A stretch of 64,000 nt of DNA from Tulasnella sp. 424 (taxonomy: Eukaryota > Basidiomycota > Agaricomycetes > Cantharellales > Tulasnellaceae). Position 1 is the stretch's first letter. Every line of letters starts with the position of its first letter. A program made the translations under genes and the position numbers. The stretch is from assembly GCA_019633425.1 (NCBI GenBank), contig WSUB01000010.1:248001-312000 (forward strand), written 5' to 3'. The notes beneath the pieces are model-generated. The model did no database searches. It saw only the letters and a program-made list of their open reading frames with translations, and was not told where the DNA came from. This document shows positions 10,796 to 19,888 of this stretch, piece by piece.

Positions 10796-12488
10796 CTACG
10801 TCGCGGCCGCCTCTGGAGGCGTTGCTTCTGCTTCAGTACTTGAGCTGCCGATTGCTTGGAAGCCTTCATTGAATCGTTGGATGAGACGGTCTTCGGCTGC
10901 CTTGTCGGCATCTTCCTTCTCTTTCCTGTAGACCGTGAGGTCCCATTCCTCCTCATCTGATCCTTCCTCGTCTTCGAACCAGTCGGGATTGAATGAGAAC
11001 TGCACAAAAACCAAGGCGAAAACACGGAAGGCGATCGTCAGAATCAAGGCAAACTTCGGCAGCCTTCGATCGGGGGGTCAAAAGGGTGGTCGAACGCACC
11101 AAGTCTCGCCCTGACATTCCATTGAATTTGCCTGCTGCTTGCTGGGACTCTTTTGCCTTCCTGATCGCATCTGCCTCTGCCTCCTTTTTGTCTATCCTCG
11201 TCTTCTTCCACTTCGCAAAGCTCTCGGGCGTAACGGGAGTAAGGTTGGTTCCGAGTTTGTGCCGCTGGATAATTCAGAGCGGAAGAGTTTTCGTGGAGAC
11301 GACAGGAACAGGGTGAGCCATAGATGAAACAAGGTCTCTCTTTACTCCACGCGATCGAGGACTTACTTCGACTTCCAAGAAGTCCTCCAACGATATGGTA
11401 TTCGCCTTCGCAGCGTCATCCATTGCCTTCCTCTGAGACTTGAGAACGAACCCTGCCGGCAGTGCATGTCGGTACATGCAGTCTTTCCCTAAATGGTAGG
11501 GTAAAAGCAGAGTTTAGCGGAAAAGGTTCGAGGTTTCGTGAGATGTTGCCAAGTCGCACCGTTCGGGCATTCCCCTATCCCAAAGAGGTAAAGTTGAGCC
11601 TCCCTTCGTCATAACCGGAACATGAAACACCACGTCACATACAGAACCATCCAAACTTCTGGCTTTCGATTGCGTCGATGAAATATTTGCACACGATGTC
11701 TGTGGTTGTTCTCGGATTCCCAGCCTTGGACAACACGACCTGCCGTAGCTTGTCCTCATCCCAAGTGTCCATCGTGTCTATCCAACCCGAGCATCAGCGG
11801 CGCACCCAGGCTATCGCGGCATCCCATACCTTGCTCTTTCTCTGCACGATCGTCAACATACAGATTCCGCTTGTCGGTCTTTCGTTCAACGTCGCGATCG
11901 TGACTTGAAAAGGAATCAAGGTCCTCGCGACTATTCGGTGGACAGGCTCGATCATCTTACCTGAATTTGCATTTCTTCCCCCTATCACATGCACCAATTT
12001 TGAAGTATTGACAAAGAACTGTCTTGGGATCCACTCCTGGAGGTACTTTTTGAGGCGGTAAGGTTGGTTTTAACATTGCAGCTTCCTGGGCCAGTCGTTT
12101 CTCTTCCTCAGCCTTCTCCTTAGCTCGAAGTTCCTTCTCTCGCTCTTTCTCGAGCTAAGAAATGTTGGTTTATTCGTTTATAAGCGAGGCATAGATAGCA
12201 GTGGTGGCGTCTAACCTGTGCCTTGCTCTTCCCCGCCATTGACTGCTGCTTCTGAATAACGGCGATCTGCTTTTGCACCTTTGCAGACCGATTTTTCTAT
12301 AGAAATTGGTCTGAGCTCTGGAACTCCGTTCCATAGTGTAGTACAGTCTCACGTTCTTCATACCAAAGGTCTAATAGATCACATGCGAGATGGGGTCAGC
12401 GGTTACTCGGTGCGGTGAGCTGCAGCTAGCTAACCTTATCATCCTTCGCCTTGCTGGAAGAAGAGCCTTGGTTGTTCTTTGGGGGCAT
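10796..12488 (-). CDS. TMA46: TMA46 / ZC3H15 (DRG family-regulatory protein 1), CCCH zinc-finger
   Basis: Ten exons: 12488-12435, 12370-12353, 12296-12216, 12154-11961, 11903-11830, 11777-11643, 11574-11560, 11488-11367, 11264-11100 and 10999-10796, giving 353 residues, close to the family length. TMA46/DFRP1 binds and stabilises the GTPase Rbg1/DRG1 and associates with translating ribosomes. Finger 1 is [15 protein letters not shown] followed by KFSH; finger 2 starts [15 protein letters not shown] and ends [12 protein letters not shown]. The N-terminus has the usual MPPKNNQ start and a Lys/Glu-rich coiled stretch; the C-terminus is acidic ([17 protein letters not shown]). Two exons are tiny, 18 and 15 nt. 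The 15-nt one is required, because skipping it removes a zinc-ligand cysteine of finger 2. It is transcribed divergently from HOP2. Confidence 0.95.
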
Positions 12489-12673
12489 GGTGCACTAGTG
12501 ATCTTGAAGTTGTTATGTTGTGAAGAGCGAGCGGTGTGTCCTCTGGCCTGAATTAGTCGAAACAGCGATGATTATGTCATGTGGTGCTTTCCCATGTGCG
12601 GACGGCGGAGGGCGCGCTCGGTGTTGTCCACAACAGAAAGAGGAAGAACCTGCAACAGCTCTCAGCCAAGAAC
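12489..12673. promoter_or_regulatory. Divergent promoter TMA46 / HOP2
   Basis: Only 185 bp separate the two start codons, so both promoters must lie here or overlap the first exons. There is no clear TATA box. An ATG at 12581 is in frame with HOP2 and would add 31 residues that do not resemble the family, so it is more likely leader sequence. Confidence 0.5.
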
Positions 12674-13913
12674 ATGCCTCCAAAGAAAGAAGATAAAGTC
12701 GTTCAGCTGAAGGGAAAAGAAGGCAAATCCTCTTCTTGGTCCTTGCTTCATCCTGGTACTAACGCAGGGCCCCGAGCAGCGGAGGATCGTGTTTTGCAGT
12801 ATATGAAGGAGGTAAGAAATGTTTACTTCCTCAGCGGCGCATTACCTGAACTGAAATATTACAGTGCAACCGTCCCTATGGCGCCGGTAAAGCAGTCGTC
12901 TGGTGCACAAGTCAAGGTTAACACTGCAGCCTCCATCCCTCCAGCGGACGTCTCGGCAAACATTAAGAACGTAGTTTCGAAGCCAGCAGTCCAAAAGATA
13001 CTGTCAACTCTCGCCGAGCGTGGTGCCATTACACAGAAGGCGTACGGTGAGCATGGAATTGTCGGAGTATCTCTGCCCTCGCCTAAACTGCCAAATAGGT
13101 AAAACGTGCTACTATGTCGCGAACCAGGTGCAACTACTTGCATCCCCCTCCCCGTATCTGCGCTCATTCCCATCGTCATAATAGTCCGAATGCGAGGATA
13201 TGTCACCCATTCAACTTGATGCCCTGGAGACTCGGTGCAGCATATTAAACGACCAAATCAAGGAAGTCGCTTCCCACCAGAAGATCCTCAGCACTGGTGA
13301 GCCACTTCCAAGCAACGCCAACAGTTGCTCAACGTAATCCCCGCTGCTTTTCCATGAAACTAGAGCTCACACGGATTCGCTCCACCCCGGACGATACTCA
13401 GCTCGGTAACGATATCGTTGCAATGCAAGCGGAGGTGAACTCATTCGTCGTAGCCCAAATCCTGTCTGTTCATCTTAATGAACCCCCACAGATCGACCGA
13501 CTGGAAGCCGCTCTAACGCCCCTTCGAGCCGGCTCCGCTCTCCTCTCGGACGAGGAGGTTCGCGAACTCGACAGGGAGTGGTTACGCTGGAGATCGGATT
13601 GGGTCGCCAGGAAGAAGGTATTTTCTGTGTGAGCTAAGAACTCGGGGACGGACCTTGAAGGGTGATGTGGAGATACTTGGCAACTCATTTCCGCACCTTT
13701 AGGGCCTGGAGTACTGCCACCGAATCGCTTAGTGCATCCGAAAGCGCAGAACTCGCGGAAGAGCTAGGCCAGTTCGAGGCATACACCCTTTCGCTTCTCC
13801 ATTTACTGACCAGAAGTCTGGACGGGGTTTCGGCAGGCATCGAGCCCGATTCCGATGAACACATCCTTCTCGAAGGGAGTGATTTATGCCAAATGAAGCC
13901 AAAACGCCGCTAA
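12674..13913 (+). CDS. HOP2: Homologous-pairing protein 2 (Hop2/PSMC3IP, TBPIP family)
   Basis: Nine exons: 12674-12722, 12768-12811, 12865-12886, 12945-13046, 13099-13127, 13185-13296, 13364-13434, 13492-13628 and 13703-13913, about 258 residues. Hop2 works with Mnd1 in meiosis to stimulate Dmc1/Rad51 strand invasion. The N-terminal winged helix is clear: EDRVLQYMKECNRPYGA, DVSANIKNVVSKPAVQKIL and ERGAITQKAYGKTCYYVANQ. A coiled coil follows (DALETRCSILNDQIKE), then the family's C-terminal part ending near GIEPDSDEH. Intron 1 appears to be GC-AG (12723-12767). Exon 6 could begin at 13197 instead of 13185. A 42-nt stopless intron may also lie inside the last exon (after 13772). A complete HOP2 suggests the organism keeps meiotic recombination. 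Confidence 0.88.
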
Positions 13914-14087
13914 CCTCATTCGATCGCCTGAGCTTCTCTCCGCCCCTCGCCGTGATCCTTTTTCGGAAAAGACCGACGCGTTACCGCGGGAGCACCCTGG
14001 TCCAGAAGCACCTCTTGCACGTAACTTAACAATTACACTATTACACCGATCAAATTCACTATTTGTCTTGTTCAACCTTATCAGAAT

Positions 14088-16183
14088 TCAAGACAGGCCT
14101 CCAGCAACGTCGTAAACCCCGGCTCCTGATCCTGGTTTGGTGGCAAAAATGACCTGATCCAGCTCCTCTTTGGATAGGTCTTGGTACGCTGGGTAGGCCT
14201 TGCTGATCTGTTCGATAAACGCAGCTACTTGCGCTTCTGGGACTAAGGAGACGCAGCATCCACCCCATCCAGCCCCTAAAGTGGATTAAGCGGAACCCAT
14301 CACCGACGGGGGAAGAAAGGGGGTGTTACGGTAGCTCACCAGTTAGTCGGCTTCCCAGAGCTCCTGCCTCTCTTGCTAGTGAGGTCAGCTGGTTCAATTC
14401 AGGCGACGAGCAGTCGAAGAGTTGATCGCAGCTTTCGTGGCTTTCGTTCATAAGACGGCCTAGTTCATGTTGCGCGGAGTCGCTCGCCTTTGAGTCTGGG
14501 TCAGGTTGGGGCATTTGCCGTCCGAGGAATTGACGCACAGTGGGCATTGGTGCCGTCTCCTTGAATTCTTGCACGCCTCGAAGACTAACCTCTCTGAACT
14601 GGAGGACCCGAAGAGCTTCAGAGAAGACGTGCTTGGCCCTCTTGTACAGTTGGAAGTGCGAGGCCTCGACTACAGAATCTTGAGTATCAAAGAGCTAGAA
14701 TACGTGGGGGAGAACGATCACCCACCCTCAACCCAGCTAAGGTAGGTCTCGTCGAAGGTTGCCTTGTCGAGACCTGACGCTTCCACCATCTCGTCGTAAG
14801 TTAGTCCGCGTTGGCCGCTGCCCGCTCCAAGTATCCTCTCAACCTCGGGAGCGATTTTCTCTAAGCCCGCCTTCAGCCTCGCAATCTGCTCTTCCTCTGT
14901 CCCCTCGTCACCCTTCTCTCCAATCCATCTCGCCAACACCTCCCTCAACCTGACTTTCTCCTTTGGTCCGACTTGAACGCCGAGTCCTCGAGCAAGTACT
15001 CGAGCGGCTGCAAGTGTTTCGACAACCCGCAGATTGTAATGGATCTTCGCCGTCTCGAGTTTATTGGCCGTCTTCAGGGTATTGGCAATAACGTACACTG
15101 TCGGAGGGGCAGTTTGAGGGAGCGGCACTGGTGAGGCGTGTAGCTTGGGCCAGAAAGAAATGTACAGAGCTGAGGACGAGGATGAGAAGACAGAGGCTCC
15201 TTGGTCCATCCTAAAGCAACCCCAGTCAGACGTCATTGACCATACCACGCGAAACGACCTGCGAATCTGCTGACCCCCCACTGTTAACGCCGACGCGAGT
15301 TTCGTTTTCCATGCATAGTTCGACTAACTGTCCTTGAGTGATTGATGCCAGCTTGTCATTGACGGCGAGGAACGCTAATGTCGACGCGACGACCAAGGCT
15401 GCACTGCTGCTCAGTCCACCTCCAAGCGGGACGGATCCTTGAGGAAGATCGAGTCTCAGCATCATTTTAAAGAAAGCAATAGGACTGCACATACCAGTTA
15501 CAAGAAAGTTTGCTCCCTTTGGCGAAGGGCCCTCCACTGAACTGAAGAAATGCGACAGTACGCCCTGAGACGGTCCCAATCCAAACCTCGCATCACACGA
15601 CACAGATAACGACGCACGAACGAACTCCAGACGCACATGATAGGCAGCCTTTATGTAGCTTTGCCAGTCCAGCTTCGTCTTGTCGATAGGCAAGATCCAC
15701 TCTCCGTCCTTTTGTGCACGTAGGGGATCAATCGACCCAACACTGTACGTACCGTCCAAGTTCTGAATTGTTATCGCGGATTCGAACGGATCATCCGAAG
15801 GCGCGCAGGCAATCAGTATGTCGCGCTCGACGGCAGCGGGAAGTACTCCAAAGAGACAGTAATCGATATGTTCACCGATAAGGCTGCAAATACGGCCGCA
15901 TGAGCATCAAGCATGCTGGTCATAACGTAACTTGGCTATGCTCACTTGACTCGTCCAGGAGCACGGGCGATGTGCGATGGGCTCTTTCCGAACCGCTTCC
16001 CGAATTCCTCGACTAACTGATTCCATCTGGCACTACATCGAAGTCAGCCTCTCCGCCTCTCAGATCTAGGATCGAGCATCTTCGAACATACCCCTGCTTG
16101 ACATTCTCCTTAAACTCAGGATGGAAGTCCCCTGAAGTGGAGTGCACTCGAATGGGTTGGTCTGCAGGAGACACCGACGCCAT
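14088..16183 (-). CDS. GAL1: Galactokinase (GHMP kinase)
   Basis: Eight exons: 16183-16092, 16032-15946, 15883-15637, 15564-15495, 15437-15275, 15210-14726, 14669-14340 and 14275-14088, giving 553 residues. It phosphorylates galactose at C1 with ATP in the Leloir pathway, in the cytosol. The galactokinase signature is [15 protein letters not shown] (about residues 54-68). The GHMP ATP-binding loop is [11 protein letters not shown] (about 169-179), VNSGGMDQGAS carries the catalytic Asp region, and the C-terminal motif is [16 protein letters not shown]. Length and motif order are normal for fungal Gal1/Gal3 proteins. The two introns 15636-15565 (72 nt) and 15494-15438 (57 nt) are multiples of three without stops; homology supports splicing both. 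No other Leloir gene is adjacent. Gal1 and Gal3-type sensors cannot be told apart by eye, but an intact GHMP loop favours an active enzyme. Confidence 0.95.
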
Positions 16184-16587
16184 AATTCAAGACTTGTCTC
16201 AGGGGTTCGTAATTAACACCGCGGCTTGATGGACGAGTTTAATGGAAATTTGTTATTCGGCGAAGTGCAAAGTTCACGGTTGGTGGGAATGTGTAGGTGA
16301 CAGAGGGTACTAGCGGCGAGTGCGTCATTAGCGCAAAAGGGGTAACTTCCACTCTCACGTGGTGAAAGGGGAGGTGAGAGTCGCCGTCATTTTCTCCGAC
16401 TGGATGCGAACAAAGGCACGATCGATCGAGTCGTTCGTCTCCTTTCGTAAACGGTTTAAACAGATCTTCCTCAGACAATTGAAAATCGCCCACGGGCACG
16501 GATGGTCGTGATGAGGGGAGGGGAGTGGTTTGATAATATAACGTCAACTGGCTAATACGCTCGAGAATGAGGTACACGATAAGTCCA
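16184..16587. other. GAL1 upstream region and AIM18 3' flank
   Basis: Both neighbours are on the minus strand, so this 404-bp gap holds the AIM18 3' end and the GAL1 promoter. I see no clear TATA box and no convincing CGG-N11-CCG site of Gal4 type. Confidence 0.4.
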
Positions 16588-17882
16588 TCACATCTGGTCT
16601 AGGCTTTCCATCACGCTCTGTTTCAGCTGTGAGGCGCAGCCCAAAAGAGGAAAGAGGTGCGTCGCTCGTCAGTACCTCGAGATTCCAGGAACAATAAAGC
16701 ACCGAAAGGCTTCAACGACATGTGAAAGAAATACGTACCTTTGGACTAGGCCCATCACCGGTAAAGTAGTTTCTGAAGAGCTCTTCTGCTACCCATGTGT
16801 TCTCAATCTTGCCGTTGAGCGTCGGTATCAACAGTGAACGTGTTGTGAACGAGGCGGACGGTGCCGAAAGAACCATGTAGAAAGGAACTTTTTTGGCGAG
16901 AGAGGACGGGGGGAAGGAACTCTTGAGCACTTGAAGAGAGTCTTGGATGGTCTATGAGACAGTCACGGAAGGCATTTGGTGAGTCTGATGAGCGCAGCAA
17001 CCGTATGGTGCAGATGTATCTCACGTCCTCTTGTTCAGCGGTCAAGGAATTTTGGTTCTCTTTCCTTTGAACGCCTAGCCGCGCGTTGAGAGCGCGAATA
17101 TAGGCGTCTCGAAGGTGATGGAACGAAGTATTACGGACGGCCACTTGAAAAAGATAACCCTGGTTAATTGCAATAGCCCTCCAAGCGAGCCGCCAAAGAA
17201 AACCTTATCGAACCTATTCGCACAGCAACAGCTTTGTTCCGGATTAAATACTCGAGTTTCTCCTCGGGTGTTGTTAAACCCTGCAAAGTTGCTCCTGCTA
17301 AGTACCATCCTAGGATGCTCGGGAGAGAACGGTATTCACCTTGAAGTCCGCTCGAGTCAGGTCAGCGTAAAATCCAACAGCATAGACCTGCATTTTGAGA
17401 AAGGACACAGTGCGAATACCAACACCCAGGAGAGCAAGAGGAAGAGTTTGAGGAGACTTGAAGGTGATGACTTTGGGGAACTCCACGCCAGATGCGGATT
17501 CAACTACGTTAGGGGGATTAGTGCATCAGCATAGTGTCTAATAACTTATAGTAGATATGGGACCCTCACCGACTGTGTCGAAGGACTCGGCAACCTTGTC
17601 ATCCTCGAATCCCAAAATGTACGAAGACTCGAGTCGCAGGGGCTCGCTCGTTGCAAGTGTAACGCCCACAACAAGAGCAGTCACCGTAGAAAAGGCAACT
17701 ATACGCGATTTCCATGAGCGAGATGACCCATCGCTGAAGGGAGTCGTTGTCGCAGTGGGATGCCAGCTTGAACGTGATGTTGAGAACGGCCTCGCCGCAA
17801 AGTTTGGTCGGACGCGAGGTTGCACCTTGGGTACCGCCTGTCGTAAACTAAATTTCGAGGACGCTGATCGAAGAGGGTTCAT
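16588..17882 (-). CDS. AIM18: AIM18, mitochondrial chalcone-isomerase-like protein
   Basis: Six exons: 17882-17570, 17503-17340, 17280-17214, 17143-17025, 16951-16739 and 16626-16588, 304 residues. The N-terminus is Arg/Ser-rich (MNPLRSASSKFSLRQ, then RPFSTSRSSW), a typical mitochondrial presequence, followed by a hydrophobic segment IVAFSTVTALVVGVTLA. The chalcone isomerase-fold domain (PF16035 type) shows LLGVGIRTVSFLKMQVYAVG, GFYADLTRADFK, VAVRNTSFHHLRDAY and a C-terminal NTWVAEELFRNYFTGDGPS. In yeast Aim18 is an inner-membrane, heme-binding relative of plant chalcone isomerase with no known flavonoid role. Intron 1 ends CCTAACGTAG, placing the branch motif directly beside the acceptor. 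An upstream ATG at 17972 would add 30 residues without mitochondrial character, so I start at 17882. Confidence 0.92.
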
Positions 17883-17911
17883 TTGTAGTAAGTCGATCGG
17901 GTTTTCTAAAC

Positions 17912-18190
17912 GTGGACGGGGAACTTGTTTGGACGTTGCCGAAAAGTGCGTCGGCGTTTCCCATTTTGTCACATCCTGAATTCTCTGGCGTTTTAGCTCT
18001 TGCCGCCCAACTCACACCAGGTCACATCGTCAAAGCCAATAATCCATTGATACGTATGGGATCCGGAGAACTGCGTCTCCTCGAGCGAGACTACCCTCCC
18101 GTCAAACTCCGAGAGGACAACTTTCCGGCGTTAACTTTACTGGGCCCGATGTCGTTGGGAACGCAGGCAGACGATATAGAAAGACAGGTA
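17912..18190 (+). pseudogene. Possible metaxin-like N-terminal fragment
   Basis: The plus frame from about 17912 to the GTATCG donor-like site at 18191 reads ELVWTLPKSASAFPILSHPE, then about 20 residues on KANNPLIRMGSGELRLLE. The spacing resembles the N-terminal domain of metaxin/Sam37 proteins (a W-P start, then a NP..SGEL segment). There is no ATG before it, only 30 bp separate it from the AIM18 start, and I find no exon carrying the rest of such a protein. It may be a relic, an exon of an unseen gene, or chance. Confidence 0.2.
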
Positions 18191-19172
18191 TCGTTGGTGT
18201 GCTATGGATCATACCCATCTGATGAATGGGGGTCTCAACGCTCGGCAAGCGCTCCAACGCGGATCAATGCGTAAGGTGGATCGCTCATCAAGTCCGAAGT
18301 TTCCAATGCTCACTGGAATGGCAAAAAAAGGGAGAGTGTTGGAGCCTAAATTGAATGATATAGTTGCTCCTCGTCATGTGCTCGCTCACGCCAAGTCAAA
18401 TTCTCCCATGGGCGGGCTCATGCACCCGAATGCGGGAAGTTGCCAGCGGGCATCAATATCCGAAGCACAGAGGATCGCCGATGAGAAGAAGCCATGATGT
18501 AACGTGCGGTCTCTTCTGACATCGGTGCGTCAAGGCCGTCCAAGCCTTCAAGCTTCGGATGCAGACCCTCAATGATCAGCAGAATGACGCATATTATGTC
18601 ATCAATTGCCTTATTCGACGTTTTCATCCAGCTATGGATCGACGAAACCCATGGACAATCAATCCTCAGCAGTAACCAAACATTCGCTGCCGAACTTTGT
18701 GAATTGAGCGTTGAACGGAAACAACTTGGATTACGGATATCCGGCGTACACGGAGTGCGGAACTTTGGAGCGTAGCCCAGAGATCCGCGTCTTCGCTCCC
18801 GCCCAAGCGCAAAGTTCCGCCGTCTCTCAAGTCGAGATGGCCTGAATGCAATGACGCTCGCTCGCGTCATGGGTTTGCCCGATTTCTGATGCTAAGCCCA
18901 AATGAATGCTGATCCGTAAGGCATGAATCGATCGAACGTCTACTTTGCAAGCTTTTGCTTGTCTCCGACGAATGCGATGACGTTTGGAACAACTGGGGAC
19001 ACTTCGTCATCCAAGTACTCTGTATGCTAAAGTTCGATATGTATGACGTCGACTCTAGCCGCACCCGAGCCTATATAACCACTGAGAGGCAGCGTCGTTC
19101 CAACATTCATCATCAGCATCCACACCTACTCTACCACTCTCAAGTCACACCTCAAAATCTACCATTTACACA
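18191..19172. other. Gap upstream of the Con-6 gene
   Basis: Reading frames at 18204-18497 (plus) and 18418-18870 (minus) lack recognisable motifs. The proximal 100 bp form the Con-6 promoter (TATA entry). Confidence 0.4.
19073..19079 (+). promoter_or_regulatory. TATA box of the Con-6 gene
   Basis: TATATAA lies 94 bp before the start codon and is followed by a short C/A-rich leader. A strong TATA fits an inducible gene, as expected for a Con-6 protein. Confidence 0.6.
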
Positions 19173-19565
19173 ATGTCTGAACCTCATCGCGTCGCTGGTC
19201 AGTCCTTTGTATGCTTCTCATCGTGATTTGCACGATTCTGATAGTCTCACTACTTAGGTGGACACAAGGCCGCTATCGCCAACCCCAACGTATCGGAGGA
19301 AGCTAAGGATCACTCTCGCCAAGTTCTCAACTCGTTGGAGAAATCCGGAGATCTCGACTACGATGCTGGCAAGGTCGACAAGAACCCCGGCAACGTCATA
19401 GGTATGCTAGAGACTTTATCCCAGTATGTCTTCAACGAGTCTGATTAGCTTTCAACGATTGCAGGTGGTAAGAAGGCCGCTATCCACAACCCTCGCGTTC
19501 CCGAGGAGACCAAGGATCGTCTTCGAGATGAACTCGCCGAGGATGGCGTCGAAGTCGAGAAGTAG
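19173..19565 (+). CDS. Conidiation-specific protein 6 (Con-6) family
   Basis: Three exons, 19173-19197, 19258-19401 and 19465-19565, 89 residues. It contains two Con-6 repeats (PF10346): GGHKAAIANPNVSEEAKDHS and GGKKAAIHNPRVPEETKDRL, linked by KNPGNVIG. Con-6 is a small hydrophilic protein of unknown biochemical role, first described in Neurospora conidiation and common in basidiomycetes, often strongly induced by stress or development. Each intron falls just before a GGxKAAI repeat start and in the same phase (1), so the repeats look like duplicated exons. It has a TATA box and its own compact transcription unit. Confidence 0.93.
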
Positions 19566-19888
19566 TTGACACTTCTTGGGCTCCATCGTGGACAGCCGAC
19601 CTAATCGATTTGCCTCTTTAATACGTCTGATGTCTTGTTCTTCCTGAGTTTGAATAATGTACGACGTGTTTTCAACCTGGAATACTTGTGCAAATCCGTG
19701 ACCCAGTGTCTGTTCCCTCCGAAGAGAATATGAGATTCATGGGTAGGCATTCTGTTATCATCTCGATCGTACGAAGTGGACCTTCTATCTACTCTGATAC
19801 CGAGTCACGAGTTAACAATCACAACGGAGGTTATAAGGACGTATTGTAGCTTAAAACATGGAATAGCAAGTATTTAATACTGCGATTG
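19566..19888. other. Shared 3' flank of two convergent genes
   Basis: This 323-bp A/T-richer stretch separates the stop codons of the Con-6 gene and the acidic protein gene. It presumably holds both polyadenylation sites; no other feature is visible. Confidence 0.5.

Noticed and set aside
12581..12673. Upstream in-frame start for HOP2
   Set aside because: The extra 31 residues do not resemble Hop2, and the MPPKKEDK start fits the family.
16239..16577. 112-codon minus-strand ORF between GAL1 and AIM18
   Set aside because: It lies in the GAL1 promoter, ends at no splice-like site and resembles nothing known.
17557..17979. 140-codon plus-strand ORF
   Set aside because: It is the antisense of AIM18 exon 1, whose mitochondrial presequence and downstream exons are convincing.
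18418..18870. 150-codon minus-strand ORF
   Set aside because: No motif and no conserved start; Arg/Ser-rich translation typical of chance frames.
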